Below, in pieces: positions 7,637 to 18,800 of a stretch of 27,979 nucleotides of DNA (position 1 is the stretch's first letter; the number at the start of each line of letters is the position of its first letter). The position numbers were made by a program, and so were the translations under genes. The stretch is from a virus, in IMG/VR virus record IMGVR_UViG_3300046457_000100, positions 1 through 27,979 of that record. One strand, given 5' to 3'. The notes beneath the pieces were generated by a model. That model saw only the letters and a program-made list of their open reading frames with translations. It was not told the origin of the DNA and did not search any database.

Positions 7637-10177
7637 ATGGGATTCTTCGGCTCGAACTCTCAGACGATTGTTTCGTCCTCTGTCTACAACCTGGCAGGGG
7701 ACATCAAGGATCGCCCGAATTTCCTGAAGACCGCGGTGCTTTCCGGTGTGGTCGGGGAGTCGGGGGGTTCAGTGAGTGACACGATCCGGCAGGCGTACCG
7801 GTCGGGTCCGGGGATGTCACTGCGCAACTTTTCCCGCTGGGCGGCGGGCAGTTCCGGGTATGACACGACGGTTGGATTCACCTCCGGCCAGGTCAGCACC
7901 GGCAACAAGCTCGATGGCTATGCACTGGCCGGCCAACTCCCGAAGGTTGCTGGTTCGACAGTGAACCTGCAATCCTCCGATCTAGGATATGGCGACATCA
8001 CCTGGTGGGCGGAGCAGCGGATCCTCGTCAACAAGCCGACATTCATCGGGACGAACTGGCACTGTGACTATGTGAATGGTCAGGCGGTCATCACGTATGC
8101 CGACGGCAGCAAGGAATCGTTCATTCCGACCGGCTTTGATCCAGAGATCAAATACATCTTCGCCACCTACACCACGAGTACGGGTGCGGTGAATGGGACT
8201 TTGGTCACTGGCTCGACGGTGAATCTCGGCACCGCGGCATTTCCGTCTGTGACTGGCTGGACCCGGATCGACACGATCCTGACTCCGGTCACGCTTCAGT
8301 TGACGGGCGGACCGACGACCCGGATGAACACGACCGGGGTGTACCAGAAGGACACGTACCAGGGGATCGATCCGACCAATCCGAAGCGCACCCATACGCT
8401 GCACCAGATCATGTATCAGACCGAGAATGTCGTGGCAGCCGGTGCCACTACCGCCATCTCCCGGTCGTACCGGATCGACTCGCAGGACATCACCAATGCG
8501 AGCACGGGTGGTTTGCAGGTGTTCATTTATCCCTTTGGCTCAGGCAATGCGGTGCTGGATGCGATGTTCGCTTTGCCCGATGACATGGGCACGTTCTTTC
8601 CGTACATCCCGATCCGGATCGACAACAAGATGGTGTCCGATTCGTATCAGCCGGCCGTCTATGCGATGGCGAAGAAGGCCTACAAGAAAGCCACCGGGGC
8701 CAAGTTCGACGACCTGGTGGCCAAGATCCAGGACAACGCTTCGATCGGTGACATCGACTACGCCTACATCGTGTTCGGTGCCTCGTTGAACTCGCCTGAG
8801 ATCACGGCCAAGAAATACATCTGGGCATTCTTCGAAGCGGTGATGGACTCGGCCACGTTCTCACCGCGTGCTTACACCCGGTTCAAGACCCAGTGGGCAA
8901 CAGCACAAGCGAGCCAGGACACCTACAACAGCTGGGTAGCAGCCAATGGTGGGGTGGGCTTCACCTCGACCAATGCTCCTCCGGTGACAGCGTTCCCGGC
9001 ACTGCCGACTCAGTCGATCGAGATCAAGACTTCCAACACGACGAACATCAACTTCGACATGAAGATCTCCTGGAACGGGATCGAAGAAGATTCGGGTGCT
9101 GGAATGGCTGACGTTGCCCATGCTGCGGGTGACATGTGGTGGACCATCAACGGAGCGGACACCTTCTCACGCACGGTGCGCACCACCAATGATCCGACTG
9201 TGCAGCCGCTCACCAACAGTGTCCAGGTGCCCAATGTCACGCTCTGGTGGCAAGTCGATGCCAACAACTGGAAGAGTCTGACGCTGTACGGTTTGCTGCA
9301 CCAGAACTTCATCTACAACGGCAAGTCGGTAGACATTTCTGGCACCCAAGCGATCAACGACACGGAAGAGTCGGGCTTCATCATTCCGATGCACGAGGAC
9401 ATCTTCAAGTCGATGACGCTGAAGGATGCGACACAGATGGCAACCGCCTCCTGCTACATCGTTCTGAACTGCTATCAGGTGGTCAAGAAGAAGTGGTACC
9501 AGACCGGACTCTTCTCGGTGATCATGATCATCGTGATCATCGTCATCACCATCTTGACCTGGGGTGCCGGTACGGGTCCGGCTGCTGCGGCTTATAGTGC
9601 GATCGGTACGGCGGTGGGCCTCACAGGTACTGCCGCCATCATTGCCGGCATGGCCATCTCGATGATTGCTGCGATGGTGCTCTCGAAGATCCTCGGCGCA
9701 GTGGCCAAGGCGGCCTTCGGAGACAAGGTCGGTGCGATCGTTGGCGCCATTGCAACAGTGGTGGTGATGGTCGTCGGCATGAACATGGCGGGCGGTGCGA
9801 ACCTCGGCACAGCGCTCTCCCAGCTCACATCCCCAAGCAACCTGCTCCAGCTCACGAATGCAGTGGGACAGGGTGTTTCGCAGTACGTCGGCTACGAAGC
9901 GCAGGACATAATTAAGCAGACCAATGACATGTTGGAGTCGTACAATGCCAAGGAAGCTGACGTGCAGGACGCCTATAAAGCGCTCGGCACATCCGACCTG
10001 GCCTCGTTTGATCCGACCCAACTCACTGATACGGGTAGGTCACACACCTACGAACCGGCCAGCAGCTTTCTCAACAGAACACTGATGACCGGTAGCGACA
10101 TCGCGGAACTCACCACTTCGCTGATCTCGGAATTCACGTCATTGACTCTGGATCCCAATCAGAATCTCGTTACCTAA
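7637..10177 (+). CDS. Large virion protein with C-terminal hydrophobic region (N4 gp53 position)
   Basis: This 846-residue protein begins one base after the previous stop, so it is probably translationally coupled. The first 600 residues are Gly/Thr/Ser/Asn-rich and beta-like, with many aromatic residues, as in tail or connector proteins. Residues about 625-717 are strongly hydrophobic: a run LFSVIMIIVIIVITILTW, then Gly/Ala-rich helices (GTAAIIAGMAISMIAAMVLS and AIVGAIATVVVMVVGMNMAG), enough for three or so membrane segments. The tail is polar. This arrangement suggests a protein that can enter the host membrane during ejection, but that is inference. The N4 equivalence is based on order and size. 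Confidence 0.75.
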   Translation: MGFFGSNSQTIVSSSVYNLAGDIKDRPNFLKTAVLSGVVGESGGSVSDTIRQAYRSGPGMSLRNFSRWAAGSSGYDTTVGFTSGQVSTGNKLDGYALAGQLPKVAGSTVNLQSSDLGYGDITWWAEQRILVNKPTFIGTNWHCDYVNGQAVITYADGSKESFIPTGFDPEIKYIFATYTTSTGAVNGTLVTGSTVNLGTAAFPSVTGWTRIDTILTPVTLQLTGGPTTRMNTTGVYQKDTYQGIDPTNPKRTHTLHQIMYQTENVVAAGATTAISRSYRIDSQDITNASTGGLQVFIYPFGSGNAVLDAMFALPDDMGTFFPYIPIRIDNKMVSDSYQPAVYAMAKKAYKKATGAKFDDLVAKIQDNASIGDIDYAYIVFGASLNSPEITAKKYIWAFFEAVMDSATFSPRAYTRFKTQWATAQASQDTYNSWVAANGGVGFTSTNAPPVTAFPALPTQSIEIKTSNTTNINFDMKISWNGIEEDSGAGMADVAHAAGDMWWTINGADTFSRTVRTTNDPTVQPLTNSVQVPNVTLWWQVDANNWKSLTLYGLLHQNFIYNGKSVDISGTQAINDTEESGFIIPMHEDIFKSMTLKDATQMATASCYIVLNCYQVVKKKWYQTGLFSVIMIIVIIVITILTWGAGTGPAAAAYSAIGTAVGLTGTAAIIAGMAISMIAAMVLSKILGAVAKAAFGDKVGAIVGAIATVVVMVVGMNMAGGANLGTALSQLTSPSNLLQLTNAVGQGVSQYVGYEAQDIIKQTNDMLESYNAKEADVQDAYKALGTSDLASFDPTQLTDTGRSHTYEPASSFLNRTLMTGSDIAELTTSLISEFTSLTLDPNQNLVT

Positions 10178-10188
10178 TCAGGTGATCA

Positions 10189-10650
10189 ATGTCTACCTAT
10201 GATTTCAACTACGGGGCGATGAATCCGAACACGCCCTCGCCGTTTCAAGTTCCAACCGGAATGGGGGTTGACCCGGCCAATCAGAATTACGGCTCCCTCA
10301 ACGGTTTCGGTATGGGTTCTCCGACACTCGGTGCCAATGCTGGAAGCATCACGCCTGGTGTGCCGGGTGCGGCTACTCCTGCACTGGGCGGACTCGGCAT
10401 GAACCTGCCAACACTCCAGCTCGGGCTTCAGGGTGCGGGCACACTCGCCAATCTGTATGCCGGTATCCAGGCTCTGGGTTTGGCCAAGGACCAGTTTGGC
10501 TTCCAGAAGGACATGGCCAACAAGAACTACACCAACTCAGTGTCGAGCTACAACACTTCGCTCGAAGACAAGGCCAATGCTCGTGCTTCGGTTACCGGCC
10601 AGTCTGCTGCTGACACGGCTGCGTACATCGCTGCTCACAAGCTCGCATAA
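10189..10650 (+). CDS. Small virion protein (N4 gp52 position)
   Basis: This 153-residue protein has a Gly/Pro/Asn-rich, probably disordered first 75 residues (PNTPSPFQVPTGMGVDPANQ and similar) and a helical second half starting near GLQGAGTLANLYAGIQALGL. The N-terminal part has no hydrophobic signal. It lies between the 846-aa and 696-aa genes, where N4 encodes a small protein packaged in the capsid interior. I cannot assign a function. Upstream spacing is 11 bases, with only a weak ribosome binding site (CAGGTGA). Confidence 0.68.
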   Translation: MSTYDFNYGAMNPNTPSPFQVPTGMGVDPANQNYGSLNGFGMGSPTLGANAGSITPGVPGAATPALGGLGMNLPTLQLGLQGAGTLANLYAGIQALGLAKDQFGFQKDMANKNYTNSVSSYNTSLEDKANARASVTGQSAADTAAYIAAHKLA

Positions 10651-10659
10651 GGAGAAGCC

Positions 10660-12750
10660 ATGGCAGTTTTGACTTGGCGCAATGTTGACTCGCCTTCCAC
10701 TCGTGGCACGTCGGCTATCGATGGATTGAGCGTCGCAGCGCAGATGCTGAACCAAGGAACAAACGGGCTGAGCACTGCAATCGGTCAGTTTGGTACAGCT
10801 CAGACGGACCTGGCCAACAACGCCGCAGTGGCGGCTGCATCCCGTTTTCAGGATCCCGCCTCGCTGAAGGCAGCGCTTGCCGATGGATCCCTGCTCTCCG
10901 GATTGCAGGGTGTAGACCCGTCTCGTGTTGATGCTCGCACGATCACCGGCCTCGGTGACCGGGTTAGCACGCTGCTCTCGGACACCGGCAAGGATCTGAG
11001 CAACCAGACTACAACGCAGAATCTCTATGACGACCGCTACAAGCAGGGGCGTCTGGAAACAGAGAACCTGAATCTCGATGCTTCGCGCCCGGCTATCGCA
11101 GCAATGGCGAAGGCGGCCAATGCTCGGGATCCGAAAGCATTCGCAGCAGCGGCTGCTGATCCGTCGATTGCGAAGTTGACGCCTGACCAGATCATGGCTG
11201 CCTACACCAAGGGCAACTCTCTGGAACAGGAACGGGCCACGCTCGCCGGCACCGATCTCCAGAACACCGGAACCGGCATCTCGAACAATGTTCGTCAGTT
11301 CGAGTTCAGCAATGCCAAGCGGGATGACGCAGATCGTCAGTCGGCCATGGTGGCGGCAAGTACGCTCTCGCACGCAGCAGATCCGACGGAAGCGTTGACC
11401 CAGTACAACCAGCTTGCCTCCCAGCTTTCACCGGGTGCAGCAACTCAGGTTCGTGCAGCACTGGAACAGCGCTTCGGTCCGATCTTCGGTGGCGGTGCTG
11501 CGGGTGGAGTTGCTCTTCCTGGCTCAGCTGGCAAGGCAGGCGCAGCCATTGGTGCAGCAGCCGGTACATCTGGTGCAACTGCACTCAGCCCGCTCGGTGG
11601 TGCTCCGAATGATGTCGGTGAGGCAGGTACGAAGAACGGTGGCATGTACAACGTCACCTATCAGTACAAGAAGACCGATACGCCGATCACCTCGATGTCG
11701 ATCGACGACCTGACAAAAGATGGTGGTTTGCAAGACACCATGCAGAAGACGCAGGGCAACTCGCCTATCGGTGCGTACCAGATCAACCGGGACACGCTGA
11801 AGGACTACGCCAAGCGTCTCGGTCTTCCGCCGACCCAGATCTTCACGCCGGAAGTTCAGGATCAACTTGGTGAGGCGATCTACAACGATCGCAGGAAGGG
11901 TGATCTGTCTGGAACGTGGTCCTCGCTGAAGGATGTGCAAGGCGCAAACGTACCGGGTGCATTCAAGAACGTGTCGTGGGCACAGGCCAAGAAACTGATC
12001 GCGGACAAGGAAGGCACATCAGTCGCAGAGAACAACCAAGAGACACGGAATAATGTGACTGCGTTGATCTCCGGGGCTGGCCAGCTGACCAACCTGATGC
12101 AGGCACAGATCGACCACAACACCTCCAGCCCTTCGCAGAAGGCTTTCGCTGCGGGTGTCGGTGTGACTTCGGATGCATCCACAGAAGCCGATCGTCTGAT
12201 CAACTCAATCCCCGCATTTAAGGGTGCGAACGTGAAGGACGTGACTTCCCAGATTCAGGGAGTGATGGCCAAGACGGGTCTGAATGAGCGAGCAGCGGCA
12301 ACGATGCTGGCGAATGCTGTCGGTGACACTTCGGGCCTGGTCAACACGCTCAGAAGCAAGGTCGGTCATCTGGCTCACAAGGTTGGCATGGACCGTAATC
12401 ACCTCGACTACGCGGATGAAATGCCGAGTGGGCTGGCCGTGGATACGGGCTTGCTGGCTGAGCAGATGAAGGGTTCGGACGCTGGCGGTGCTGCACTGAA
12501 GTACAACCAGACCCAGCGTGTTTCCCAGTTGGGTACGCAGATCACCGCAGCGACGAAGGACCTGCAAACCGCTGCGGACAATCTGGGTGTGGCTCGTCAA
12601 CGGGCAGCAGCTGATCCGGAGTACAAGGGTCTAGCACGGTATCAGGGTGAATTCAACCGTGCCCGGCAACAACTGGAACTGCTTAAAGCTACCGCTGTCA
12701 ACGATGCAAGCGTAAACTTGCCGAAGGGATTCGGAGCACCCAAGAGCTAA
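10660..12750 (+). CDS. Inner-virion protein with lysozyme-like segment (N4 gp51 position)
   Basis: This 696-residue protein starts at ATG 10660 behind AAGGAG. Residues 1-270 are Ala-rich helix, and about 271-310 a Gly/Ala linker. Around 321-415 lies a segment resembling muramidase/transglycosylase-like domains of internal virion proteins: E321, GGMYNVTY, ITSMSIDDL, then GAYQINRDTLKDYAKRLGL at about 371-389 and FTPEVQDQLGEAIYNDRR. The expected catalytic glutamate should sit just before the YN box; E321 is a candidate but its spacing looks off, so the domain could be inactive. The C-terminal 280 residues are helical. Its role is probably to be ejected with the vRNAP and to help DNA cross the cell wall. 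Confidence 0.75.
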   Translation: MAVLTWRNVDSPSTRGTSAIDGLSVAAQMLNQGTNGLSTAIGQFGTAQTDLANNAAVAAASRFQDPASLKAALADGSLLSGLQGVDPSRVDARTITGLGDRVSTLLSDTGKDLSNQTTTQNLYDDRYKQGRLETENLNLDASRPAIAAMAKAANARDPKAFAAAAADPSIAKLTPDQIMAAYTKGNSLEQERATLAGTDLQNTGTGISNNVRQFEFSNAKRDDADRQSAMVAASTLSHAADPTEALTQYNQLASQLSPGAATQVRAALEQRFGPIFGGGAAGGVALPGSAGKAGAAIGAAAGTSGATALSPLGGAPNDVGEAGTKNGGMYNVTYQYKKTDTPITSMSIDDLTKDGGLQDTMQKTQGNSPIGAYQINRDTLKDYAKRLGLPPTQIFTPEVQDQLGEAIYNDRRKGDLSGTWSSLKDVQGANVPGAFKNVSWAQAKKLIADKEGTSVAENNQETRNNVTALISGAGQLTNLMQAQIDHNTSSPSQKAFAAGVGVTSDASTEADRLINSIPAFKGANVKDVTSQIQGVMAKTGLNERAAATMLANAVGDTSGLVNTLRSKVGHLAHKVGMDRNHLDYADEMPSGLAVDTGLLAEQMKGSDAGGAALKYNQTQRVSQLGTQITAATKDLQTAADNLGVARQRAAADPEYKGLARYQGEFNRARQQLELLKATAVNDASVNLPKGFGAPKS

Positions 12751-12768
12751 AACTCTTCGCCTCGAACA

Positions 12769-12807
12769 AGCCTCACTTGCTGAAAAGCAGTGGGGCTTTT
12801 TCTTTTT
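12769..12807 (+). terminator. Intrinsic terminator before vRNAP gene
   Basis: AGCCTCACT (from 12769) pairs with AGTGGGGCT (to 12797) with one G-T pair, extended by GCT/AGC past a bulged T and closed by a GAAA tetraloop (12782-12785). TTTTTCTTTTTC follows. It is a strong rho-independent terminator, which implies that the vRNAP gene has its own promoter or depends on read-through. Confidence 0.88.
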
Positions 12808-12832
12808 CTACCGTAAACTCTCACTTCAAACT

Positions 12833-12850
12833 TATCTCTAGGGATCTTGA
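12833..12850 (+). promoter_or_regulatory. Leader and RBS of the vRNAP gene
   Basis: TATCTCTAGGGAT (12833-12845) supplies the AGGGA ribosome binding site for ATG 12851 and resembles the element before the gene at 3100. Since a strong terminator lies just upstream, a promoter is expected between 12800 and 12845, but I see no consensus -35 sequence. Confidence 0.3.
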
Positions 12851-15800
12851 ATGTCAGACACCCTCAATGCACTGTTGGCGGCAGCAGCCTCCAACGCTGC
12901 AACTACCCCGGTAACACCTGGGGCACCCACTCCGATGGATGCAACCAGTGACCGGATCCAGAAACAGCTTTCCTTCCTGGCTCCGACGAAGCAAGACTCG
13001 GTGACCGAGAAGATGGCCGGACTGACTGGTGATTCTTACCACGGGCTGGCTGTCTCAGCTGATCGCAATGCTCAGGCAGGGATGGCTTCAGCGTCTCCGA
13101 TCGAGCGTGATCTGCGCACGATGAACCCGATGAACTTCCTCATGAAATATGGGGATGACGGTCAGAAGATGCTGGACCGGTATGTCTCGGCTCAACGGGA
13201 TGTGATGACCGAGAACGGTCAATCTCGTGACGGTGGGCAAATCCTCGGTGACTCGATCAATTCAGTCGTCACTGGCCTCGGCTCGACCATCGGTACTCTC
13301 GGTGCATGGGGTGCTGGTGCAATCGATCCGAAGCTCGGTGCGAACATCTCGAAGAGCATTGCTGACGCTGCGCAGAACATGCAGGAGCGCAAGTCGGCTG
13401 TCGCACAGGATCATGCGATCCAAGGAGCAGATCTCTACAACTTGCAAAAGCGTGACACCGCCGCTCAGTACAAGAACGAGATCAAGGCGGGTCCGGGTCC
13501 GATCGAACAGTCGTTGAATGCACTCGACAAGGCAATGGGCTACAAGCCGCAGAGTGCTGACATGATGGCTACCTTGCGTCGGGAAGGACGCAACGCACTC
13601 AACGAAGTCGGCAACGATGTCTCGGATCCGACTCAGTTCGGTGAAGGTGCGGCGAATGCTGTGGGCTCACTGCTCGCTACTGGCCCGATGGCCAAGGTCA
13701 TTGGTCTGGGCGGCAAGGCTATCTCTTCCTTGGTTCCCGTCAGTACGAAGGCATCCATTGCTGCCTCTGCTGCGATCGATGCTGCCACCGGTACTCCTTC
13801 AGCGGCACGTCTGCTTGCAGCGGCCGCAGAGAAGACTGGTGAGCATCTGCCGGGTGCTCTGGCCATTGGTGCGATGGAAGGTGGTGGCGCTTATCAACAG
13901 ACCGCAGCGGACGTGATGAACATGTCCCCGGAGGAACTTGCCAAGACCTCGCCGGCATATCAGAAGCTGGTTGCTGGCGGCATGCTGCCGGAAGATGCAC
14001 GAGCTACGCTGGCCGGACAAGCAGGCTCCGCCGCAGCTCCTCGCCAAGCTCTGGCGGGTATGCTCACGGGCGCATTCGTGGCACCTTTCGAAGCTCATCC
14101 GTTCAAGTTCGGTGGTGGTCGTACCGCTCTCCAGAACATGGGCAAGGAAGCACTCGAAGAAGGGGTCCAGAACGCTACCGGCCAGATGTCGCAGAACAAG
14201 GCCGAAGCTGATCTCGGTATCGATCCCGCCAAGCAGCTCTTCGACTCAGTCGGTCAGCAGTTCGGCCAAGGTGCGCTCTATGGTTCAGCAGCTGCGGGTC
14301 ATGTGTCGGCACCAGGTGTGGTACTCGGTACTTCCGGACGGGCAGTGGCCGGTGCAGCAAGTCTTGCCGCGAATGGTGTGAAGGCAGGTGTGCAGGCTGG
14401 CGTCAATGCAGTGCCCTCGGCTCTGGAAGCAGTTCGTCAAGGACTCTCCAAAGCCAAGGACGTTGCTGGTCAGTACGCAGATGAACTCACCCCGAACATG
14501 CCGGGCATGCCGAAGGTATCGATGCCGGGTGCACCGGATGTCGGCGGAGTGGTGAAGAACGCTGCCTCGATGGCTCAGCAAGGTCTGTCGGCTATCAAGC
14601 CCTACGTCTCGAAGGTCACCGATTACTTCGCCAACAAGGGCGATGCTGTCCTGAAGAAGAACGAGCAGAGCTCGCCTGTCTCGGATGATGTGATTGCTCA
14701 GGCTGCGAATGAAGTCAGCCAGCAGTCGGCACAGACGGAAGCGCTGAAGCAGTCAGTGGCTGACACGCCGGATCTGCCGGACGAAGCCAAGCAAAAAGCT
14801 ACGGAGTATCTGGACCAGGCCCAGAAGATCACCCAGCTGTCGCCGGAGCAAGTCTCGGCCATGCACCCCGCAGCGCAGGCTGTGGTGGGGGATACGACCA
14901 ACCGCATGTCGGCTATCCAGTCGATGCAGTCGTTCGTGTCCAGCACGAAGAACTCCGAGGCTGATCGTTTGGCAGTGGCTGCCCAGCTCCAGGCGGAGAA
15001 GGCTGACATTGGTCGCTTTGCCAACTCGACGCCGGCCGCCCTTGATGGATTGCCGGCAGACCACGGTGTGCGTGAGTACGCAGACAATGTGGCGACGTTT
15101 GCGAAGGGTGTCGACCAGACGCCGGGAGCAACTCGGGCAGATCGTGCAACAGCAGACCTGCTGGAGAAAGCCAGTTCAATCCTGAAGCCGTTGACGGAAG
15201 AGCGCATCGGTACGCCTGAAGGTCAGGCTGATGCAAAGACGATTGCCAATCTGGCAGCGGTGGCACCGGCTCAACTGGATCCGAACTCGGTGGGTGTGGC
15301 ACTGAAGCATGCTACGGCTGCGGGACTTTCGGAAGATCAGAAGCGTTCGCTCAAACTTGCATCTGGGCTGCTGGAGAAAGCACAGGCTTGGTCAGATGCA
15401 CGTAAGGCGAATGGTGATGCAGCTCTAAGCCCGAAGGACTTGGTGACTGAAAAGGTTACCACCGGTGACACGAGCAACCCATACAAGCAGTCGGCGCTTC
15501 AGCACGCTCAAGGGATTGCTGCGGCGTATCGTGCGGGTGATCTCGACAGTGCTCGGGTCAAGCTTCTCGACCTCCAGAAATTTGCCAACAGCCAGCAGAA
15601 TAAGCTCGCTGCGATCAACACCCACTTGGTTACGGGGAATTCTGATGAGAGTAAGTCGGTCCACTACCTCCGACTCTCCAGCGATGCAGACCGTAGCTTT
15701 TCGCTTTCGGACAAAGGTGTTGGCGTTAAGCCTGCCAGCGAAGGCAGCGTTCGCTTTGCCCGAAGGGTAGCCGCCGAGGCCAAGTTCCTCACTGATTTGT

Positions 15801-18800
15801 CGAACCATCTTGCTGCGGCCTACCCCGAACTGAACGTTGATCATCTGGAGCACACTCCTCTGGATTCTCGGCTTGCCGAGGGTACGGTGAAAGATGTGGT
15901 GCAGGGCTTTAAGGACGGCACCCGCTCAGTCAAGTCTGAGCCCTCTGTAACCCAGAACCAAGAAGCGATACAAAAGGTTACGGAAGCAAAGGATGCAGCA
16001 AAAGAAACCGTTGCGCCAGTCGAATCGGCAAACAAGGCCGAGCCTGCGGCCAAGGAAGAGAAAGCACCTGCGACGGGTCCGCTGACTGAAAAGCAGAAGG
16101 CCCAGGCTCGTGAGGAAGCGCGCAAGGCACCGGCGGCCAAGCCGACCGCTGAGGACCGTGCGATGTCGCGGGAAGATGCGCTCCGCGAGATCGGCCGTCT
16201 GTCGGATGAAGCCTTCAATGACAACCATCCCGGCATGCCTCAGCAGAGCACGTCCGAAGGCAAGTTCGGGGCAAGTGACGGCAAGCTCAACCTGGATGAC
16301 AAGGGCAATGTCGTCCTGCACCGTGTCGCCAACAGCGAAGATCACCTGAACAAGGGTGGCGTCGAAGCACATGGCCAGGAGCTGCTGGACACCTCCATGT
16401 CTGACGGCGGCGGCAAAGGTCTGCCGACCTCGGCTACGTCGAACTGGGGTGAGAAAGCCTATGGTGATCGCAACGTGGTCGGCACCTACACGATCCCGCT
16501 GCACGAACTGTTCGATGCGATTCGCCGTGGTGATGCTGTGCTCGGCAATCCGGCCGAAGGTGAGCTCGTTCTGAATCCGGCATTCGCTGAGCGATACCTG
16601 AGCGAGATGAAGTTCCGGGACGAGGCGGCTGAAGCGGCCAACAAGGCCGGTGCGATCACTGTCGATCTGTCTAACGACAACCAGGGAGCCAAGGAAGAGA
16701 AGGCTGCTCCTGTTGAGGAAAAGGTTTCGACACAAACCAAGGAAACTTCTAAGCAAGAAACCAAGTCGGAGCCAGTGAAAGAAGCTCCGAAGCAAGATCC
16801 TCTCGATCGTTTGCTGCCGAAGTCGGCTTCCGATGGTGACTTGGTTCAGCGCTTCGCTGCTCTCTCCCAACTGGACACTCGCACACCGGCGCAACAAGCG
16901 CAGATGGACTCGGTGAAGAAAGAACTGCACAGCCGTCAGATCGAAGCGGTGTCCTCGGACGATCCGAAGACGGGCCTGGCCGCAGTGTTCCCTTCCCTGG
17001 TTCAGCCGGTGGATGGTGGCAACCAGTTCACGAAAGCATTCCGTGTCGCCAAGCCTGACTCCCAGGGTAACCCGCCGTCAAACATCATCCTGCATGAGCA
17101 ACCGCTGCGTGGCATTGCCGATGCAGTGAAGCAGAGCATCCGTGTGATGCCGGCCTCGACGAGCAAGGATGTCTACGCTGGCTACAAGGGACTGTTCGAG
17201 CAGGCCAATGATATTGCTCGCAGCATGCGTGCTCAGCTCGATGACTTCCTGACCAAGAAGAATGTCGGTCAGCGTTTCCGTGATGGGGAGCAGGCTCATC
17301 GTTGGCTCGATGGCAAGGTGCTCAACCTGACTGAAGATGTCAACGGCAAGCATCGCTACAACGAGCAGCTCCTGCAAAGCACAGCACTCGCGGCTATCAG
17401 CTGGTATCTCAGCTCTGGCCAAGCGGGCGGAGTGTATGACGAACAGGACGCAGCCAAGGCACTCGGTGTGCCGGTTCTGTCGATCGACGACACCTTGATG
17501 GAGAACCTCAAGGGCAGCAGCTCGACCATTGAGATGCTCGACTCACTGGCTGCCAAGATCCAGCAGTACTGGGGTGTGCGTGCAGATCCGACTCAACCGA
17601 TCGGCCTGACCGAAGGGATTCCCCTGTCGATGGCCGCTGAAGTGATGCGTGCGATGAAAGAGCAGGGCATGCTGTCGTCGCAGAACTTCTGGATCGACAC
17701 CTCTGAATTCGGTGGTGTGGTTGATGCTCCGACCAAGGAGATGATCAAGGCCGGTACGGTCAAGGAGATCCAACGAGTCACTGTCGTCAAGTTGCCGGAA
17801 GAAGAAGGCTCACTCGGTGAAGCCATTCGTCGCTATCCGGATCTGATCGAGCAGGCAGTGTTGAATGAACCGACACCGACCTACTACTTCAACGATCAAC
17901 GTCCGAATGTCGCTCGCACGCAGATGCGCAATGAGTACGTGCAGAACACGAAGGATCAGCTGTCGGCTCTGAAGAACGAGACGGACACGCCGCACTATCT
18001 GAACCAGACGATGGCGAATCTGTATCTCGACATGGGTCGTGATGTGGCGCTGCGTTGGTTCGGTGCAGGTGATCTGAGTGATCGTGTGCTGAACGTCAAC
18101 CATGCCGCTTCGCTCAAAGGTCAGAACATGACCACGGGCCAAGCCTACGATGCGTTCCTGAACCTGCACTCGGCACTGGAAGGTGAAGCGGCTACGTCGG
18201 GTGTGGACATCACCGACATCCCGAACCACTACGGCTACAACATGAGCCGGGTGGTTCGTATGCAGATGCTCGGCAAGTACACGCCGCAAAGCACGAAGTT
18301 CATCCGTGAGACGCTCTTGCCGGGACGGGCTACGCTTGACCTGACCGATGCCAAGGGAATGCAGGCATTCAATCTGGGACTGGGCCAGGCACTCGGGATC
18401 AAGGTCCACAACCTCTACTACGAGGACATCACCAAGAAGCTCGACACGTTGCTGAATGGAAGTCTTGCCCCTGCGGTGGATCATCTTCAATCCTGGCTCA
18501 AGGGTGAAGACCTCGACCCGAGCGAGATGGAGAAGGCGTTCAACAATGCCGAGATGGAGATTTCTCCTCTGGCTCTGCATGCACTCACCGAGTACGCACG
18601 CTTCCAGAATGCCACCGATGAAGAGCGCAGCAAGTTCACCACGACCAAGTACCTCGAAGCCGATGGTATGACAAATGGTCCGATCAACGCCATGGCGTTG
18701 CTCTCGACCGGCCCCTTCACGGCTGACTGGGTAGGCAACATGCGCCGGGGTGGTCTGGTGATCGGTGGTGACGAGACGAACACGTCGTCACAGATCCGCC

